In this document: positions 8,107 to 16,941 of the stretch, piece after piece | Layout of the letters: each line of letters starts with the position of its first letter | Position numbering within the stretch: the first letter of the stretch is position 1 | DNA from: Pararobbsia alpina | GTDB taxonomy: Bacteria; Pseudomonadota; Gammaproteobacteria; Burkholderiales; Burkholderiaceae | Length of the DNA stretch: 55,472 nucleotides | Direction: 5' to 3' | NCBI RefSeq assembly: GCF_902859895.1 | Contig: NZ_CADIKM010000033.1 | Location: forward strand, 1-55,472 | Made by a program: the position numbers and the translations under genes | Notes under the pieces: model-generated | The model's database searches: none | What the model was told of the DNA's origin: nothing | The model's input: the letters and a program-made list of their open reading frames with translations, nothing else

Positions 8107-8835
8107 ATGAAGCTTGCCCGCTCGCTGTCGATCGCCTGCCTACTCGGTTGCATGGCCTCAGTCACGTTTGCCCAGACGGCCCCCGCACCCGCGGCCCCCC
8201 AGATGAGTGGTGAAATGTTGCGTGCCACTCAGCTCGACTATGGCGCGAAGGTCAAGGAGCTGGTCAAGCGGGGCGAAAGCCCGAATTCAGTCGAGCAGGG
8301 CATGCCGCTGATCGTCTATGCGGCCAAGTACAAGGCCGACAGCGTGGTGGCGGCATTGCTCGAGAATCCCGACACGGATATCGACGCGGTCGATTCGGCT
8401 GGGGAGAACGCCATGATGCTCGCCGCGATCAATCAGGACCGGCCGATGGTCCAGGCGCTGCTCGACAAGGATGCCGAGGTCAACAAGAAAGGCTGGACAC
8501 CGCTGCACTACGCGGCAAGCGCCGGCGACGACGGAATCGTCAAGCTCCTGCTCGACCATTCGGCCTATATCGACGCGGGCTCGCCGAACGGTTCGACACC
8601 GTTGATGATGGCCGCTGCGGCGGGCCACGACACGACGATCAAGCTCCTGCTCGATGAAGGCGCCGATATGACGATTAAAAATCAACTCGGATTGAACGTC
8701 ATCGATATTGCCAAACGCTACAATCATTCGGATATCGCCGACGGTCTGTCGAAACGCCTGGCAAACCTGGGCTCAGGCAAACCTGGCGCAGGAGCGAGTG
8801 CGGTAACGGGGGCAGGCGCATCCGCGGCCCAGTAG
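8107..8835 (+). CDS. Secreted ankyrin-repeat protein
   Basis: The 242-residue protein starts with a classical signal peptide (residues 1-22, ending VTFAQ), so it should reach the periplasm. Four to five ankyrin repeats follow, the clearest being GWTPLHYAASAGDDGIVKLLLDHSAYID and NGSTPLMMAAAAGHDTTIKLLLDEGADM. The C-terminal 25 residues are Gly/Ala/Ser-rich and likely disordered. The ATG is preceded by TTGAGGTAG, a good ribosome-binding site. In Burkholderia relatives an ankyrin protein regularly follows tatD. Ankyrin repeats mediate protein binding; the partner is unknown. A cluster of TA-rich sequence before the gene suggests its own promoter. Confidence 0.9.
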   Translation: MKLARSLSIACLLGCMASVTFAQTAPAPAAPQMSGEMLRATQLDYGAKVKELVKRGESPNSVEQGMPLIVYAAKYKADSVVAALLENPDTDIDAVDSAGENAMMLAAINQDRPMVQALLDKDAEVNKKGWTPLHYAASAGDDGIVKLLLDHSAYIDAGSPNGSTPLMMAAAAGHDTTIKLLLDEGADMTIKNQLGLNVIDIAKRYNHSDIADGLSKRLANLGSGKPGAGASAVTGAGASAAQ

Positions 8836-8893
8836 ACGAATACAAGAGGGCGACGGCCCTGATAAAACCAAATACGAAACGAAAGGACTATCC

Positions 8894-9250
8894 ATGCTGC
8901 GGGCCTTGCTCTGCACCTGTGCGCTGGGTTTGCCACTGACGGCGGCCGCGTTTACGGGAACTGACCTCGTCAAGCTGTGCAACCGGTCGGATGTGCCATC
9001 CAAGAGCGCATGCCAAGCCTATATCGAAGGTGCCGCGGACGGCGCCTACAACACGATCGAGGCGATCGGCGGCACCACGGGGCCGCTCGTCGGCCAGTAC
9101 TTCTGCCTGCCGGCGGGTACCACGCCCGATGAAATGACCAATGCCGTGCGCCATTGGGCGAACCACAACGGCGACAAACTCGAATACAACGCGAGCACGG
9201 TCGTCGCGCTGGGTCTCGGCGCCACCTACGCTTGCCGGGCCTCCAACTGA
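8894..9250 (+). CDS. Rap1a/Tai-family immunity protein
   Basis: This 118-residue protein has a signal peptide (about 1-19) and a mature domain with paired cysteines and the motifs LVKLCN, ACQAYIEGAADG, YFCLPAGTTPDEM and ATYAC. This pattern matches the Rap1a/Tai fold, whose founding members are periplasmic immunity proteins against type VI amidase effectors (Tae). The gene follows the ankyrin gene by 58 bases and has AAAGGA upstream of its ATG. No amidase, VgrG or other type VI gene is seen nearby, so it is an orphan immunity-like protein, and many family members have no proven immunity role. Family assignment is fairly sure; function is inferred. Confidence 0.78.
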   Translation: MLRALLCTCALGLPLTAAAFTGTDLVKLCNRSDVPSKSACQAYIEGAADGAYNTIEAIGGTTGPLVGQYFCLPAGTTPDEMTNAVRHWANHNGDKLEYNASTVVALGLGATYACRASN

Positions 9251-9466
9251 TGCACCTCGGGGCGCCGAGCAAAAAAGACGCCCGCAGAATTCGCCAGGGC
9301 ACAATACTGTGCCGGGAACGGTTTTCGCTAGAGGGCATGGGGTGCCATTGCATGGCAGTTGTGTGCCAACTGGCATCGCCTTCCTTCAAATAGGGGAAGA
9401 TGTCAAAACTGCCGACTTTGAATCGGCAAGCAATCCGGGCTGGCCGGCTTGTATAGGAGACATGAA

Positions 9467-10537
9467 ATGAGAATCGCGCAAGTCGCGCCGCTGACCGAGT
9501 CGGTACCTCCGAAACTTTACGGCGGTACGGAACGGGTGGTGGCCTACATCACCGACGCACTGGTAGAGCTCGGGCATGAGGTGACACTGTTTGCGAGCGG
9601 CGATTCGCAGACCAGTGGCAAACTCGAAGCAGTCTGGCCCCGGGCCTTGCGCCTGGACCCGGGCATCCGCGATCGCATCGCCCCCCATATGCTGCTCATG
9701 GAACGCGTGCGCTGCATGGCCGACCAGTTCGACGTGCTCCATTTCCACATGGACTATTACTCGTTCTCGCTGTTTGGCAGGCAGGAGACGCCTTTCATTA
9801 CGACCCTTCACGGCCGTCTCGATTTGCCCGAACAGCAGCCGGTGTTCGATGTCTTCAGTAATGCCGCAGTCGTCTCGATCTCCGATAACCAGCGCCATCC
9901 GCTGCCGCAGGCCAAATGGCTGACGACGGTCTACCACGGTCTGCCCGAGACCTTGTACATGCCCCAGCCGGTCGAGCAGCAGTACCTTGCCTTCCTCGGT
10001 CGGATCTCGCCAGAAAAGCGTGTCGACACCGCGATCCGGATCGCCGAGAAGTGCGGGATGAAGATCAAGATCGCGGCCAAGATCGATGCGGCGGACCGCG
10101 AGTATTTCGAAAACGAGATCAAGCCTTTGTTCGATCTGCCGCACGTCGAGTATATCGGCGAGATCGCCGACAAGGACAAGGCCACCTTCCTGTCGGGCGC
10201 GCATGCCTTGCTGTTTCCGATCGACTGGCCGGAGCCGTTCGGCCTCGTGATGATCGAGGCGATGGCCTGCGGGACCCCGGTCATCGCATTCAATCGCGGC
10301 TCGGTACCGGAAGTCATCGACGAAGGCGTGTCGGGTTTCGTGGTGGAGGATGAGATCGGTGCAGTGGCGGCGGTCAACCGCATTCATACGCTGTCGCGCG
10401 AACGCGTGCGCGAATGCTTCGAGAGGCGCTTTACCTCGCGCCGCATGGCGCAACAGTATATCGATGCGTACAACACTGTGATTCGCGCGCAGAAGCGTTC
10501 ACGTTTCAAAGTGGTCGATGGCGCGCCGAATCCCTGA
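9467..10537 (+). CDS. Glycosyltransferase family 4
   Basis: The 356-residue product is a GT-B retaining glycosyltransferase. The N-terminal domain begins MRIAQVAPLTESVPPKLYGGTERVV, with the Gly-rich loop typical of GT4. The C-terminal domain has FLGRISPEKRVDTAIRIAEK and the EX7E motif in PEPFGLVMIEAMACGTPVIAF, where the two Glu residues bind the nucleotide sugar. ATG 9467 is chosen over one 18 bases upstream because AGGAGA sits at the right distance before it. The gene stands alone, not in a polysaccharide cluster. The first residues resemble proteins annotated as sucrose-phosphate-synthase-like or glycogen-synthase-like GT4 enzymes, but the donor and acceptor are unknown. A hairpin terminator lies about 100 bases after the stop. 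Confidence 0.88.
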   Translation: MRIAQVAPLTESVPPKLYGGTERVVAYITDALVELGHEVTLFASGDSQTSGKLEAVWPRALRLDPGIRDRIAPHMLLMERVRCMADQFDVLHFHMDYYSFSLFGRQETPFITTLHGRLDLPEQQPVFDVFSNAAVVSISDNQRHPLPQAKWLTTVYHGLPETLYMPQPVEQQYLAFLGRISPEKRVDTAIRIAEKCGMKIKIAAKIDAADREYFENEIKPLFDLPHVEYIGEIADKDKATFLSGAHALLFPIDWPEPFGLVMIEAMACGTPVIAFNRGSVPEVIDEGVSGFVVEDEIGAVAAVNRIHTLSRERVRECFERRFTSRRMAQQYIDAYNTVIRAQKRSRFKVVDGAPNP

Positions 10538-10633
10538 GGCATCGGTCTGGTGAGGCTCAAGGCCGGAACATAAGTCAGAGACACAGGTCAGAGACACAAG
10601 TCGCCGGCACGGAGGTCGCAGGCAATTTCATGA

Positions 10634-10669
10634 CAAAGCCCGCTCGAGCACATGACTCGGCGGGCTTTG
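10634..10669. terminator. Bidirectional hairpin terminator between convergent genes
   Basis: CAAAGCCCGC (10634-10643) pairs perfectly with GCGGGCTTTG (10660-10669), and an inner CGAG/CTCG adds four more pairs with one bulged T. It lies between the glycosyltransferase (plus) and the SYLF lipoprotein (minus), which point towards each other, and the A3/T3 flanks suit both directions. Confidence 0.7.
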
Positions 10670-10768
10670 GCATTTTCCGGATCTTCTCCGGACAGTCAGG
10701 CAGGGTGGCCCGGGCGACCGGTTTGCGCTTGACGGCCCCCAGCCACGCAAACCGGTCGGGCCAAACCG

Positions 10769-11353
10769 TTACAACTTCATCTTCGAGACTTTCGTGCCGT
10801 CGACGGACAGATCGGCCATGAGTCCGGCATTGGTCAGCACGAAAGCCTGAACGGGTGCGGTGGCCGTGGTGGTGTCGACCGCGCCGTTCGCTCCGAGTTT
10901 AAGCACGGCCACCGAGGCGTCCCCGCCCGCCGACCATCCATCGCGATTGCGGAAGGTATCGAGCGAGTCCTGTGTCATGAACAGGAAGATCAGAGCCTTC
11001 GATTGCGCACCGGCCTGCAGGCCGACGGAAAGGGCTGTCGTGCTGTAGTAGCCGCTCGTCGTGCCGCCCACGCGCAGCGCGCCCTCGCCATATTCACCGC
11101 CGACGATGAAGCCGGCCTTCACGACATTCGGGAATACGAGGATGCCGCGCGCTTTGGAGACGAGCTCACGCGAGCCGCTGACCTGTGTATAGAGCTTGCC
11201 CAGCGTGGCGTCGACCTGGGAGTCGATGCTTTGACGCTCCTGCGCCGCGTCCTTGTTCGCGCCCGTATTGGTGGTAGCCGTGCAGCCCGCGAGGCCGACT
11301 GCGAGTGCTGCGACCGCCAAGCCTGATTTTAGGAAAAAATCCCGTCTTTGCAT
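10769..11353 (-). CDS. SYLF/YSC84-domain lipoprotein
   Basis: This 194-residue protein has an N-terminal export signal with a lipobox (VGLAGC, Cys about residue 24) and an RRDFF start that also resembles a Tat signal. The mature part is a SYLF (YSC84) domain: LGKLYTQVSGSRELVSKARGILVFPNVVKAGFIVGGEYGEGALRV, then AQSKALIFLFMTQDSLDTFRN and a C-terminal GLMADLSVDGTKVSKM. SYLF domains bind phosphoinositides in eukaryotes. The bacterial role is unproven but the protein is likely anchored in an envelope membrane. It is a single-gene unit transcribed towards the terminator at 10634-10669. Confidence 0.88.
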   Translation of the reverse strand: MQRRDFFLKSGLAVAALAVGLAGCTATTNTGANKDAAQERQSIDSQVDATLGKLYTQVSGSRELVSKARGILVFPNVVKAGFIVGGEYGEGALRVGGTTSGYYSTTALSVGLQAGAQSKALIFLFMTQDSLDTFRNRDGWSAGGDASVAVLKLGANGAVDTTTATAPVQAFVLTNAGLMADLSVDGTKVSKMKL

Positions 11354-11704
11354 CGTGACCTCCGTCAGGGTTGAGTGCTTTCCAACATCGAACCGTTCAC
11401 GCTTGAGGCGTCTTAGTCGATACGCAACACTTATCGAACAATTTCGTTCGGGAGGTATAGAGCACTTACCGTGCCATTAGCGCACAAAGGCTTGTGCGCC
11501 GCCGCGTCATGGTCGTAGGCATTCGGGCAGGCCTACTGTAGGAAGCTGCTGCAGCGTGGGCCGGTAGCCCGATTTGCGTACCGATCCGCCGACACTCCGC
11601 CATGAGAAACCGCATCGGGTACACACTCGGTTTGCTGAGGGAGACCGTAATTTGTACCCGCCTAGGGTCGTCTGGCCGCCGTATTTGCGCCAGCCTTGAA
11701 AACT
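11354..11704. other. Intergenic region with the SYLF promoter side
   Basis: 351 bases without a credible gene. It contains the leader of the minus-strand SYLF gene and a dyad CGAAC-N6-GTTCG at 11435-11450 that could be an operator. Nothing else is recognised. Confidence 0.4.
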
Positions 11705-12217
11705 TTACCGGGGTCGCTCGGCGGTTCCGACCGAGCCGGGAGGCCCGGCCGATGGCGTCGACGGCGGGCGGCGCAGCACACGGCGTATCAATGCAAGCAC
11801 GATACCGACGGCGAGAATGAAAACGCAGGGCATGACCCAGTAGAAAATGGCGGCCTCGAAGAAACCGGCGACTTGCGTCACACGCCGCGTGTGTACTTCG
11901 GCGATCGCCTCATTGCGCAGCGCGAGATTCGCGTCGACGATGACAGCCGGACACCCAGCCGCGCGCGCGGCCTCGAGCGTACCCGTGCAATGTGTGGAAC
12001 CGGGCAGTTTGTGTTGCGGATCACTGAGCACCCAGCGATCGAGTGTGACCTTCAGATCAGCCGAGTCATACAGCATCTCGCTGACCATCTCCTTGACGCC
12101 CAGCGCGACGACCGGTACTGCCCACACCAGGCAAATGACCATCCAACGCCGCCACCAGCGCCCCGGTTGCTTGCGGGTCGCGGTTTCTGTCGCCTTCGTC
12201 GCCATCGCTGTCTCCAT
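11705..12217 (-). CDS. Two-TM membrane protein of unknown function
   Basis: The predicted product has 170 residues (or 166 if the second ATG at 12205 is used). It has a basic N-terminus (KQPGRWWRRW), a membrane segment at about residues 25-43 (MVICLVWAVPVVALGV), an extracytoplasmic loop of roughly 80 residues with two Cys (THCTGTL and AAGCPAV), and a second membrane segment around 118-143 ending in a basic tail (LIRRVLRRPP). The paired loop cysteines suggest a disulphide in the periplasm. No enzymatic motif or family was recognised. Codon use is like its neighbours and no decay is seen, so it is probably real. Confidence 0.6.
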   Translation of the reverse strand: METAMATKATETATRKQPGRWWRRWMVICLVWAVPVVALGVKEMVSEMLYDSADLKVTLDRWVLSDPQHKLPGSTHCTGTLEAARAAGCPAVIVDANLALRNEAIAEVHTRRVTQVAGFFEAAIFYWVMPCVFILAVGIVLALIRRVLRRPPSTPSAGPPGSVGTAERPR

Positions 12218-12744
12218 GCGTTGTGCGGCAACTCGCGCGGCAGTCCAGGCTCTGTATCGAGGCCGTCGTATCTCACGGTGGCGAGTGCCTTGCTCGTGAC
12301 CCGACTCAGGTAAAACCGCGCGTGGCCATGATAAGCGAAATGGCGGACTGTTACCTGCACGTCGTTACGTAATTCTTGCGAATGCCGTGTAAGAACCGCG
12401 TCGCGGGGGAGTCCGGCACGCGCCGCGCATTCGGACCGTCAAGGGCGTTGGGTAAGGAGGAAGGGCGTTTTGTTGTTTGTCCCGAGCGAAGGCGGTAAGG
12501 GTTTCCGTGGGGATAAGTCACCCGGTACGGCTTTTGCTTTTTTCCTCGGCTGATCGGGTTCGACCCGGTAGTCGAAGAGCCGGCCGATGAGCGGGGCTCT
12601 TTGGGTCGATAGAAGATAGAAGAGCGCGGGCCACCATGTGCGGGTAGGAGAAAGCATGAGAAGCAGGAACAGCAGCAACAGCAGCGACATAGCAAGCCCA
12701 GGCAGGATGCAGCATCAGCCGCTCGTCATGAACGGCGCGCCGGT
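12218..12744. other. Gene-poor region before the receiver gene
   Basis: 527 bases with no credible gene on either strand. Small hairpins occur (CGGGT-TCG-ACCCG near 12555, and AAGAGCC/GGCTCTT at 12575-12601), but neither is followed by a T run. Short AGCAGCAAC-type repetitions lie around 12660-12690. Confidence 0.4.
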
Positions 12745-13275
12745 GTGGCCATGCTCATGAGAGCCGGATTGCTGAACACGGAGCCGGTCGACAGCTCGAC
12801 ACCCGGCGGGTCGCAGCGCGGCGGTCCGACGCCCCTGCGGCCACTGGACCCGCTTGCCCCGGATGCCGATCCGCAAGGGGTGGAAATGCGCCGCGATGCG
12901 CTCCGGGTACTCGTGGTCGACGACAATGTCGACGCCTGTGAAGGCACGGCCATGCTGGTCGACTTCGCCGGCTATATCGTCGAACTCGCGTTCGATGGAC
13001 CGATTGCAATCGAAAAGGCCGAGCGGTTTCGACCGCATGTGGTCCTGCTCGATATCGCGATGCCGCGCATGAACGGATATGAAGTCGCGCAGCGGCTGCG
13101 CGCCAATCCTCTGACGCGGGACACCTTGCTGATCGCTCTCACGGGCCTCGGTGCCGCGGACGACATTGCGCGTGCCTGGCAGGCCGGCTTCGACGACTAT
13201 CGTCTCAAACCGGTCGACATCGACGAGCTTCTCGATCTGCTTGCAAGCCGTCTCAACGAACGACGCAGACGCTGA
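12745..13275 (+). CDS. Single-domain response regulator (CheY-like receiver)
   Basis: A 176-residue protein whose last 120 residues form a receiver domain: VLVVDDNVDACEG (acidic pair), VVLLDIAMPRMNGYE carrying the phospho-acceptor Asp, LIALTGLG with the conserved Thr, and DYRLKPVDIDELL with the conserved Lys. No output domain follows. The first 50 or so residues are Pro/Gly/Ser-rich with no recognisable domain, so the true start may be further downstream, for instance the ATG near VEMRRDALRVLV. No histidine kinase is adjacent. Receivers of this type often occur at the C-terminus of hybrid kinases, so this may be a detached module acting in a phosphorelay. Confidence 0.8.
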   Translation: MAMLMRAGLLNTEPVDSSTPGGSQRGGPTPLRPLDPLAPDADPQGVEMRRDALRVLVVDDNVDACEGTAMLVDFAGYIVELAFDGPIAIEKAERFRPHVVLLDIAMPRMNGYEVAQRLRANPLTRDTLLIALTGLGAADDIARAWQAGFDDYRLKPVDIDELLDLLASRLNERRRR

Positions 13276-13463
13276 GGAGGGTTGCCGCACGAAGCATCGT
13301 GCGCGGGCCGCGCGCTGCACATCCCACTGATCAGGCCGTCCATTACCTTATTCAGAGATTAGAAGCTTCCACCTTGTCTTCTATTGCACAGAAGGGCACG
13401 CCGCAGTTGACTTGAGGCCGCACCACGCCACAATCGGGCAGAGCAATTCTTTCCGAGTCGAGC

Positions 13464-14468
13464 ATGGCCACCATTAAAGATGTTGCCGCGCGCGCGGGCG
13501 TGTCGTTCACGACGGTATCGCACGTCGTGAACAATACGCGTCCGGTCAGCAGCGATGTGCGCGTGAAGGTCGAAGCCGCGATCAAGGAACTGAACTTCGT
13601 GCCGAGTGCCGTCGCGCGCTCGCTCAAGGCCCGGACCACCTCCACCATCGGCGTGCTGGTGCCCAACAACACGAATCCCTATTTCGCCGAGATGTCGCGT
13701 GGCATCGAAGACTACTGCGAGCGTCACGGCTATTGCGTGATCCTCGGCAACTCCGAAGACAACGCCGAGAAGCAGCGCAAGTATCTGCGCGTGCTGATCG
13801 AGCGACGCATCGACGGCCTGATCATCGCCTCGGCCGGCGACGAAGCGACGCTTGCCGAATCCTTGCGCCTCATCGATCTGCCCGTGGTGATCGTCGATCG
13901 TGAAGTGTCCGGCGTCGAAGCCGATCTCGTGCAGATCGACCACGGTGTGGGCGCCTATATGGCTGTTCGTCATCTGCTCGATCTCGGGCACCGCCGGATC
14001 GCGTGCATCTCGGGACTCGAGAGCATGGCGGTCGGGCAGGCACGTGTCGCGGGTTTTCGTCGCGCACTGCTGGAGGCGGGGGTGTCGCCCGACGATTGCC
14101 CGATCGTTCAGAGCGACTATACGAGTCCAGGCGGCTACCGTGCCGCGGTCGGACTGTTCGAGGGGGCTCGGCCGACGGCCATCTTTGCGACCAACGACAT
14201 GATGGGGCTCGGGGTGCTGCGCGCCGCCGCCGAGCGCGGAATCGCGGTGCCTCGCGAACTGTCAGTCGTGGGTTTCGACGATATCGAACTGTGCCGGTTC
14301 TTCTTTCCGGCGCTGACGACCGTCGGGCAGTCGATCGTGATGCTTGGGGAGCGCGCGGCCGAAACGCTGATCGAGCGTGTCACCAAACGCTATGACGGCG
14401 TCGCCAGACAGCTCGTGATTTCCCCGAAGATGACCCTGCGCGAATCCACCGGTGCGCCGCTCGCATAA
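13464..14468 (+). CDS. LacI-family transcriptional regulator
   Basis: The 334-residue protein has the LacI helix-turn-helix at residues 3-24 (TIKDVAARAGVSFTTVSHVVN), a hinge with ARSLKARTTSTIGVLVPN, and a periplasmic-binding-protein-like effector domain (NPYFAEMSRGIEDY, RRIDGLIIAS, LGHRRIACISG, ATNDMMGLGVLRAA, VVGFDDIELCRFF). It most resembles RbsR-type repressors of pentose utilisation, but no ribose genes are adjacent. The next gene downstream, 94 bases on, encodes a hydroxypyruvate reductase-like enzyme that may be its target or share its transcript. Effector and operator are unknown. Confidence 0.9.
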   Translation: MATIKDVAARAGVSFTTVSHVVNNTRPVSSDVRVKVEAAIKELNFVPSAVARSLKARTTSTIGVLVPNNTNPYFAEMSRGIEDYCERHGYCVILGNSEDNAEKQRKYLRVLIERRIDGLIIASAGDEATLAESLRLIDLPVVIVDREVSGVEADLVQIDHGVGAYMAVRHLLDLGHRRIACISGLESMAVGQARVAGFRRALLEAGVSPDDCPIVQSDYTSPGGYRAAVGLFEGARPTAIFATNDMMGLGVLRAAAERGIAVPRELSVVGFDDIELCRFFFPALTTVGQSIVMLGERAAETLIERVTKRYDGVARQLVISPKMTLRESTGAPLA

Positions 14469-14562
14469 CGAATGGCCGATCGTCGTGGGCGGGTGAAGCT
14501 TCGTGACAGGACACTCGTGTACCTTAGCGGTTTGTCCCATTCCGACCCAGAGATCGAAACTG

Positions 14563-15504
14563 ATGGAACTGCTGCTCTGCTTGCACGGCGATGGCGCGCC
14601 GCCCTGGCTTCATGCATTTGCGCGCGCACTGCCTGAAGCGTCCGTCCGAGTATGGCAGCCGGGCGATACAGCACCGGCCGACTATGCCGCGGTCTGGAGG
14701 CCTCCGGTCGAAGTACTCAAGGGGCGGCCCGGCCTCAAGGCCGTGTTCAACCTCGGCGCGGGCGTCGATGCGATCCTCGAGATGGCGAAGCGCGAGCCCG
14801 ATGTGCTACCGGAATCGGTACCCCTGATCCGGATCGAGGACGGGGGGATGGCCGCGCAGATGGTCGAATATGTGATGTATGCGGCACTGCGCTTCATGCG
14901 CCGTTTCGACGAATACGACCGCGAACGGGCGGCGCGCCGGTGGACGACGCTCGAGGCCATGCGGCCCGCGAACTTTCCAATTGCGGTCATGGGCCTCGGC
15001 CAACTCGGCGCAGCGGTTGCACGCGCGCTTGCGCAGGCCGGCTGGCCGGTGCGAGGCTGGAGCCGTACGGCAAAGTCGATCGAGGGCATCGACACCTATA
15101 CGGGCGAAGCGGGACTCGAGCCGTTCCTGGCCGGCGCGAAGATGCTGGTCAACCTGCTGCCGAGCACGCCGTCGACGCGCGGCCTGATAGGACACCGGGT
15201 TTTCGATGGGCTTGCGCACGGTGCCTATCTGGTCAATATCGCCCGTGGCGCGCATGTGGTCGAGGCCGATCTGCTCAGCGCGATCCGCAGCGGCAGGATC
15301 GCGGGTGCGATGCTCGACGTATTCGCGCACGAGCCCTTGCCAGTCGCCCATCCTTTTTGGGATGAACCGCGCATCGAGATCACGCCTCATATCTCGGCCA
15401 TCACGCTGATCGATGAAGGCGTTGAGCAGATGGCGGCGAAGATGCGAGCGCTCGAGCGGGGCGAAACGGTCACGGGTGTGGTCGACCGGAGGCACGGTTA
15501 CTGA
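14563..15504 (+). CDS. ghrA: Glyoxylate/hydroxypyruvate reductase A-like D-2-hydroxyacid dehydrogenase
   Basis: The 313-residue enzyme belongs to the D-isomer-specific 2-hydroxyacid dehydrogenases, GhrA branch, which reduce glyoxylate or hydroxypyruvate with NAD(P)H. Key features are NLGAGVDAIL near residue 67, the Rossmann motif VMGLGQLGAAVARAL around 144-158, NIARGAHVVEADLL with the catalytic Arg, DVFAHEPLP with the Glu, and TPHISA with the catalytic His. ATG 14563 is preferred to the upstream in-frame start at 14503, because the family begins MELLLC-like and a GAGA sequence precedes it. The gene follows the LacI regulator on the same strand. Confidence 0.88.
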   Translation: MELLLCLHGDGAPPWLHAFARALPEASVRVWQPGDTAPADYAAVWRPPVEVLKGRPGLKAVFNLGAGVDAILEMAKREPDVLPESVPLIRIEDGGMAAQMVEYVMYAALRFMRRFDEYDRERAARRWTTLEAMRPANFPIAVMGLGQLGAAVARALAQAGWPVRGWSRTAKSIEGIDTYTGEAGLEPFLAGAKMLVNLLPSTPSTRGLIGHRVFDGLAHGAYLVNIARGAHVVEADLLSAIRSGRIAGAMLDVFAHEPLPVAHPFWDEPRIEITPHISAITLIDEGVEQMAAKMRALERGETVTGVVDRRHGY

Positions 15505-15525
15505 ACGCCCCCGGATCGCTCCACG

Positions 15526-16941
15526 CTACTCCCACCCTCCGCCCAGCGCCAGGAACAGGTTGACCTGATCGATCGCAACCTGCGCGTCGGCGGCGGCGAC
15601 CTGGGAGTCGACCGTACTCAGCGTGCGCATCGCATCGAGGTCGGCCAGCGACGACTCTCGGCCGGCCAGATAGAAGCGATGCATTTCATTGGCCGAGCGG
15701 CGGGCCGATGCCTGAGCGGCCTTGAGTGCATCCGCGCGCGCGAGATCCGCCTGATAGTTTGCAAGGCTGCTCTCGGTCTCCCGCAGCGCATTGAGCACGA
15801 CACCGTCGAATTGCGCGAGCGCCGCCGAGCTCGAGGCTTCGGCTTCGTGCACGCGCTCGCGCTGGCCGTTGGTCGGAAACACCCAGGAAATCATCGGGCC
15901 GACATTCCAGCGCGCGGTCGAAGGCTCGCCGAGATCCTCGGCGATCCCCGTCACGCCCGCGGACGCGCCGATGCTAATGGTCGGATAGAGCGCGCCAGTC
16001 GCCACGCCGATGCGGGCGGTGGCCATGGCCAACTTGCGCTCCGATTCGCGGATATCGGGCCGGCGCTTGAGCAGCGTGGCGCCGTCGCCAACCGGAATGG
16101 CCTGCTCGATACGAGGTGTCTTGTTGCACGTGCCGATTGCCGGCGGCAGGTCGTTGGGCGTGCGGCCCGTGAGCATCGCGAGGCGATAGAGCGCAAGACG
16201 CTTGCGAGCCTGGAAGCGCGGGATGTCAGCGGCCAGCGTGGCCACCTGCGTCTGCGAACGCGTGACCTCGGGCCCGTTCGCGCGGCCCGCCTCGCGCAGG
16301 CGCCGGGTCAGCGTGAGGCTCTGGCTCTGCAGATCGAGCGAGTGCTGCGCGACGGCCAGCTCATCGCCCGCCGCGCAGTTCTCGACATACGAACGCACGA
16401 CATCGGCGACCACGGTGATGCGTGCGACATCGGCCGCCGCCTTGACCGCCTGCTGGTTGGCGTCGGCCGCCTCGACCCCGCGCCTGATCGTCCCGAACAG
16501 GTCGATCTGGTACGAGACACTGATGCCGAAGTCGCCTTCGTTGAGGACCGGGACTTTTTCGGTGAGGAGGAAGGCCTGCGCCGATTCCTGCGCGCGCAGG
16601 AGCGCGCCGCTGGTCCCGCCCGAGAATCCGCCTTGCGCCGCGGCTTCCTGCGTCACGAAGCCGGCACGCTGGAGATTGGCCGCGGCGACACGCAGGTCGG
16701 TGTTCGAACGCAGTGCATCCTGTATGAGGCTGTCGAGCAAGGGGTCGTTGTAGAGGCGCCACCAGTTCGAGGGCACCGCATCCTCGGTGACCTCGGCACC
16801 GTGTGCGTCCGTCAGGGAACCGGCGGCGCCCGGCGCATTGACCATCGCGTCCTTCGGCACCTCATAGTTCGGACCGACCGTGCATGCGGCGAGACCGAGC
16901 ATCAGTGAGGCGAGGGCTGTCCTGTAAGACGGGGCGTTCAT
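15526..16941 (-). CDS. NodT-family outer-membrane efflux lipoprotein
   Basis: This is the TolC-like outer-membrane channel of the efflux operon. From ATG 16941 the product has 471 residues, starting with a lipoprotein signal (LMLGLAACTVGPNYEVP, Cys about residue 20) that is typical of NodT/OprM proteins. Two OEP repeats with long amphipathic helices follow (SYQIDLFGTIRRGVEAADAN, TGRTPNDLP, KRRPDIRESERKLAMATARIGVA). A longer in-frame ORF begins at 17088, but the chosen ATG overlaps the stop of the HlyD gene by four bases, which is normal coupling. It is the last gene of the marR-FUSC-DUF1656-hlyD-nodT operon. Confidence 0.92.
   Translation of the reverse strand: MNAPSYRTALASLMLGLAACTVGPNYEVPKDAMVNAPGAAGSLTDAHGAEVTEDAVPSNWWRLYNDPLLDSLIQDALRSNTDLRVAAANLQRAGFVTQEAAAQGGFSGGTSGALLRAQESAQAFLLTEKVPVLNEGDFGISVSYQIDLFGTIRRGVEAADANQQAVKAAADVARITVVADVVRSYVENCAAGDELAVAQHSLDLQSQSLTLTRRLREAGRANGPEVTRSQTQVATLAADIPRFQARKRLALYRLAMLTGRTPNDLPPAIGTCNKTPRIEQAIPVGDGATLLKRRPDIRESERKLAMATARIGVATGALYPTISIGASAGVTGIAEDLGEPSTARWNVGPMISWVFPTNGQRERVHEAEASSSAALAQFDGVVLNALRETESSLANYQADLARADALKAAQASARRSANEMHRFYLAGRESSLADLDAMRTLSTVDSQVAAADAQVAIDQVNLFLALGGGWE

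Noticed and set aside
9256-9276. CTCGG-GGCG-CCGAG hairpin with an A run as a terminator
   Set aside because: The A run is on the wrong side for either strand, and the stem is only five pairs.
15679-16908. Plus-strand ORF of 409 codons opposite nodT
   Set aside because: It is an Arg/Gly/His-rich shadow of the minus-strand efflux gene, common in GC-rich DNA.
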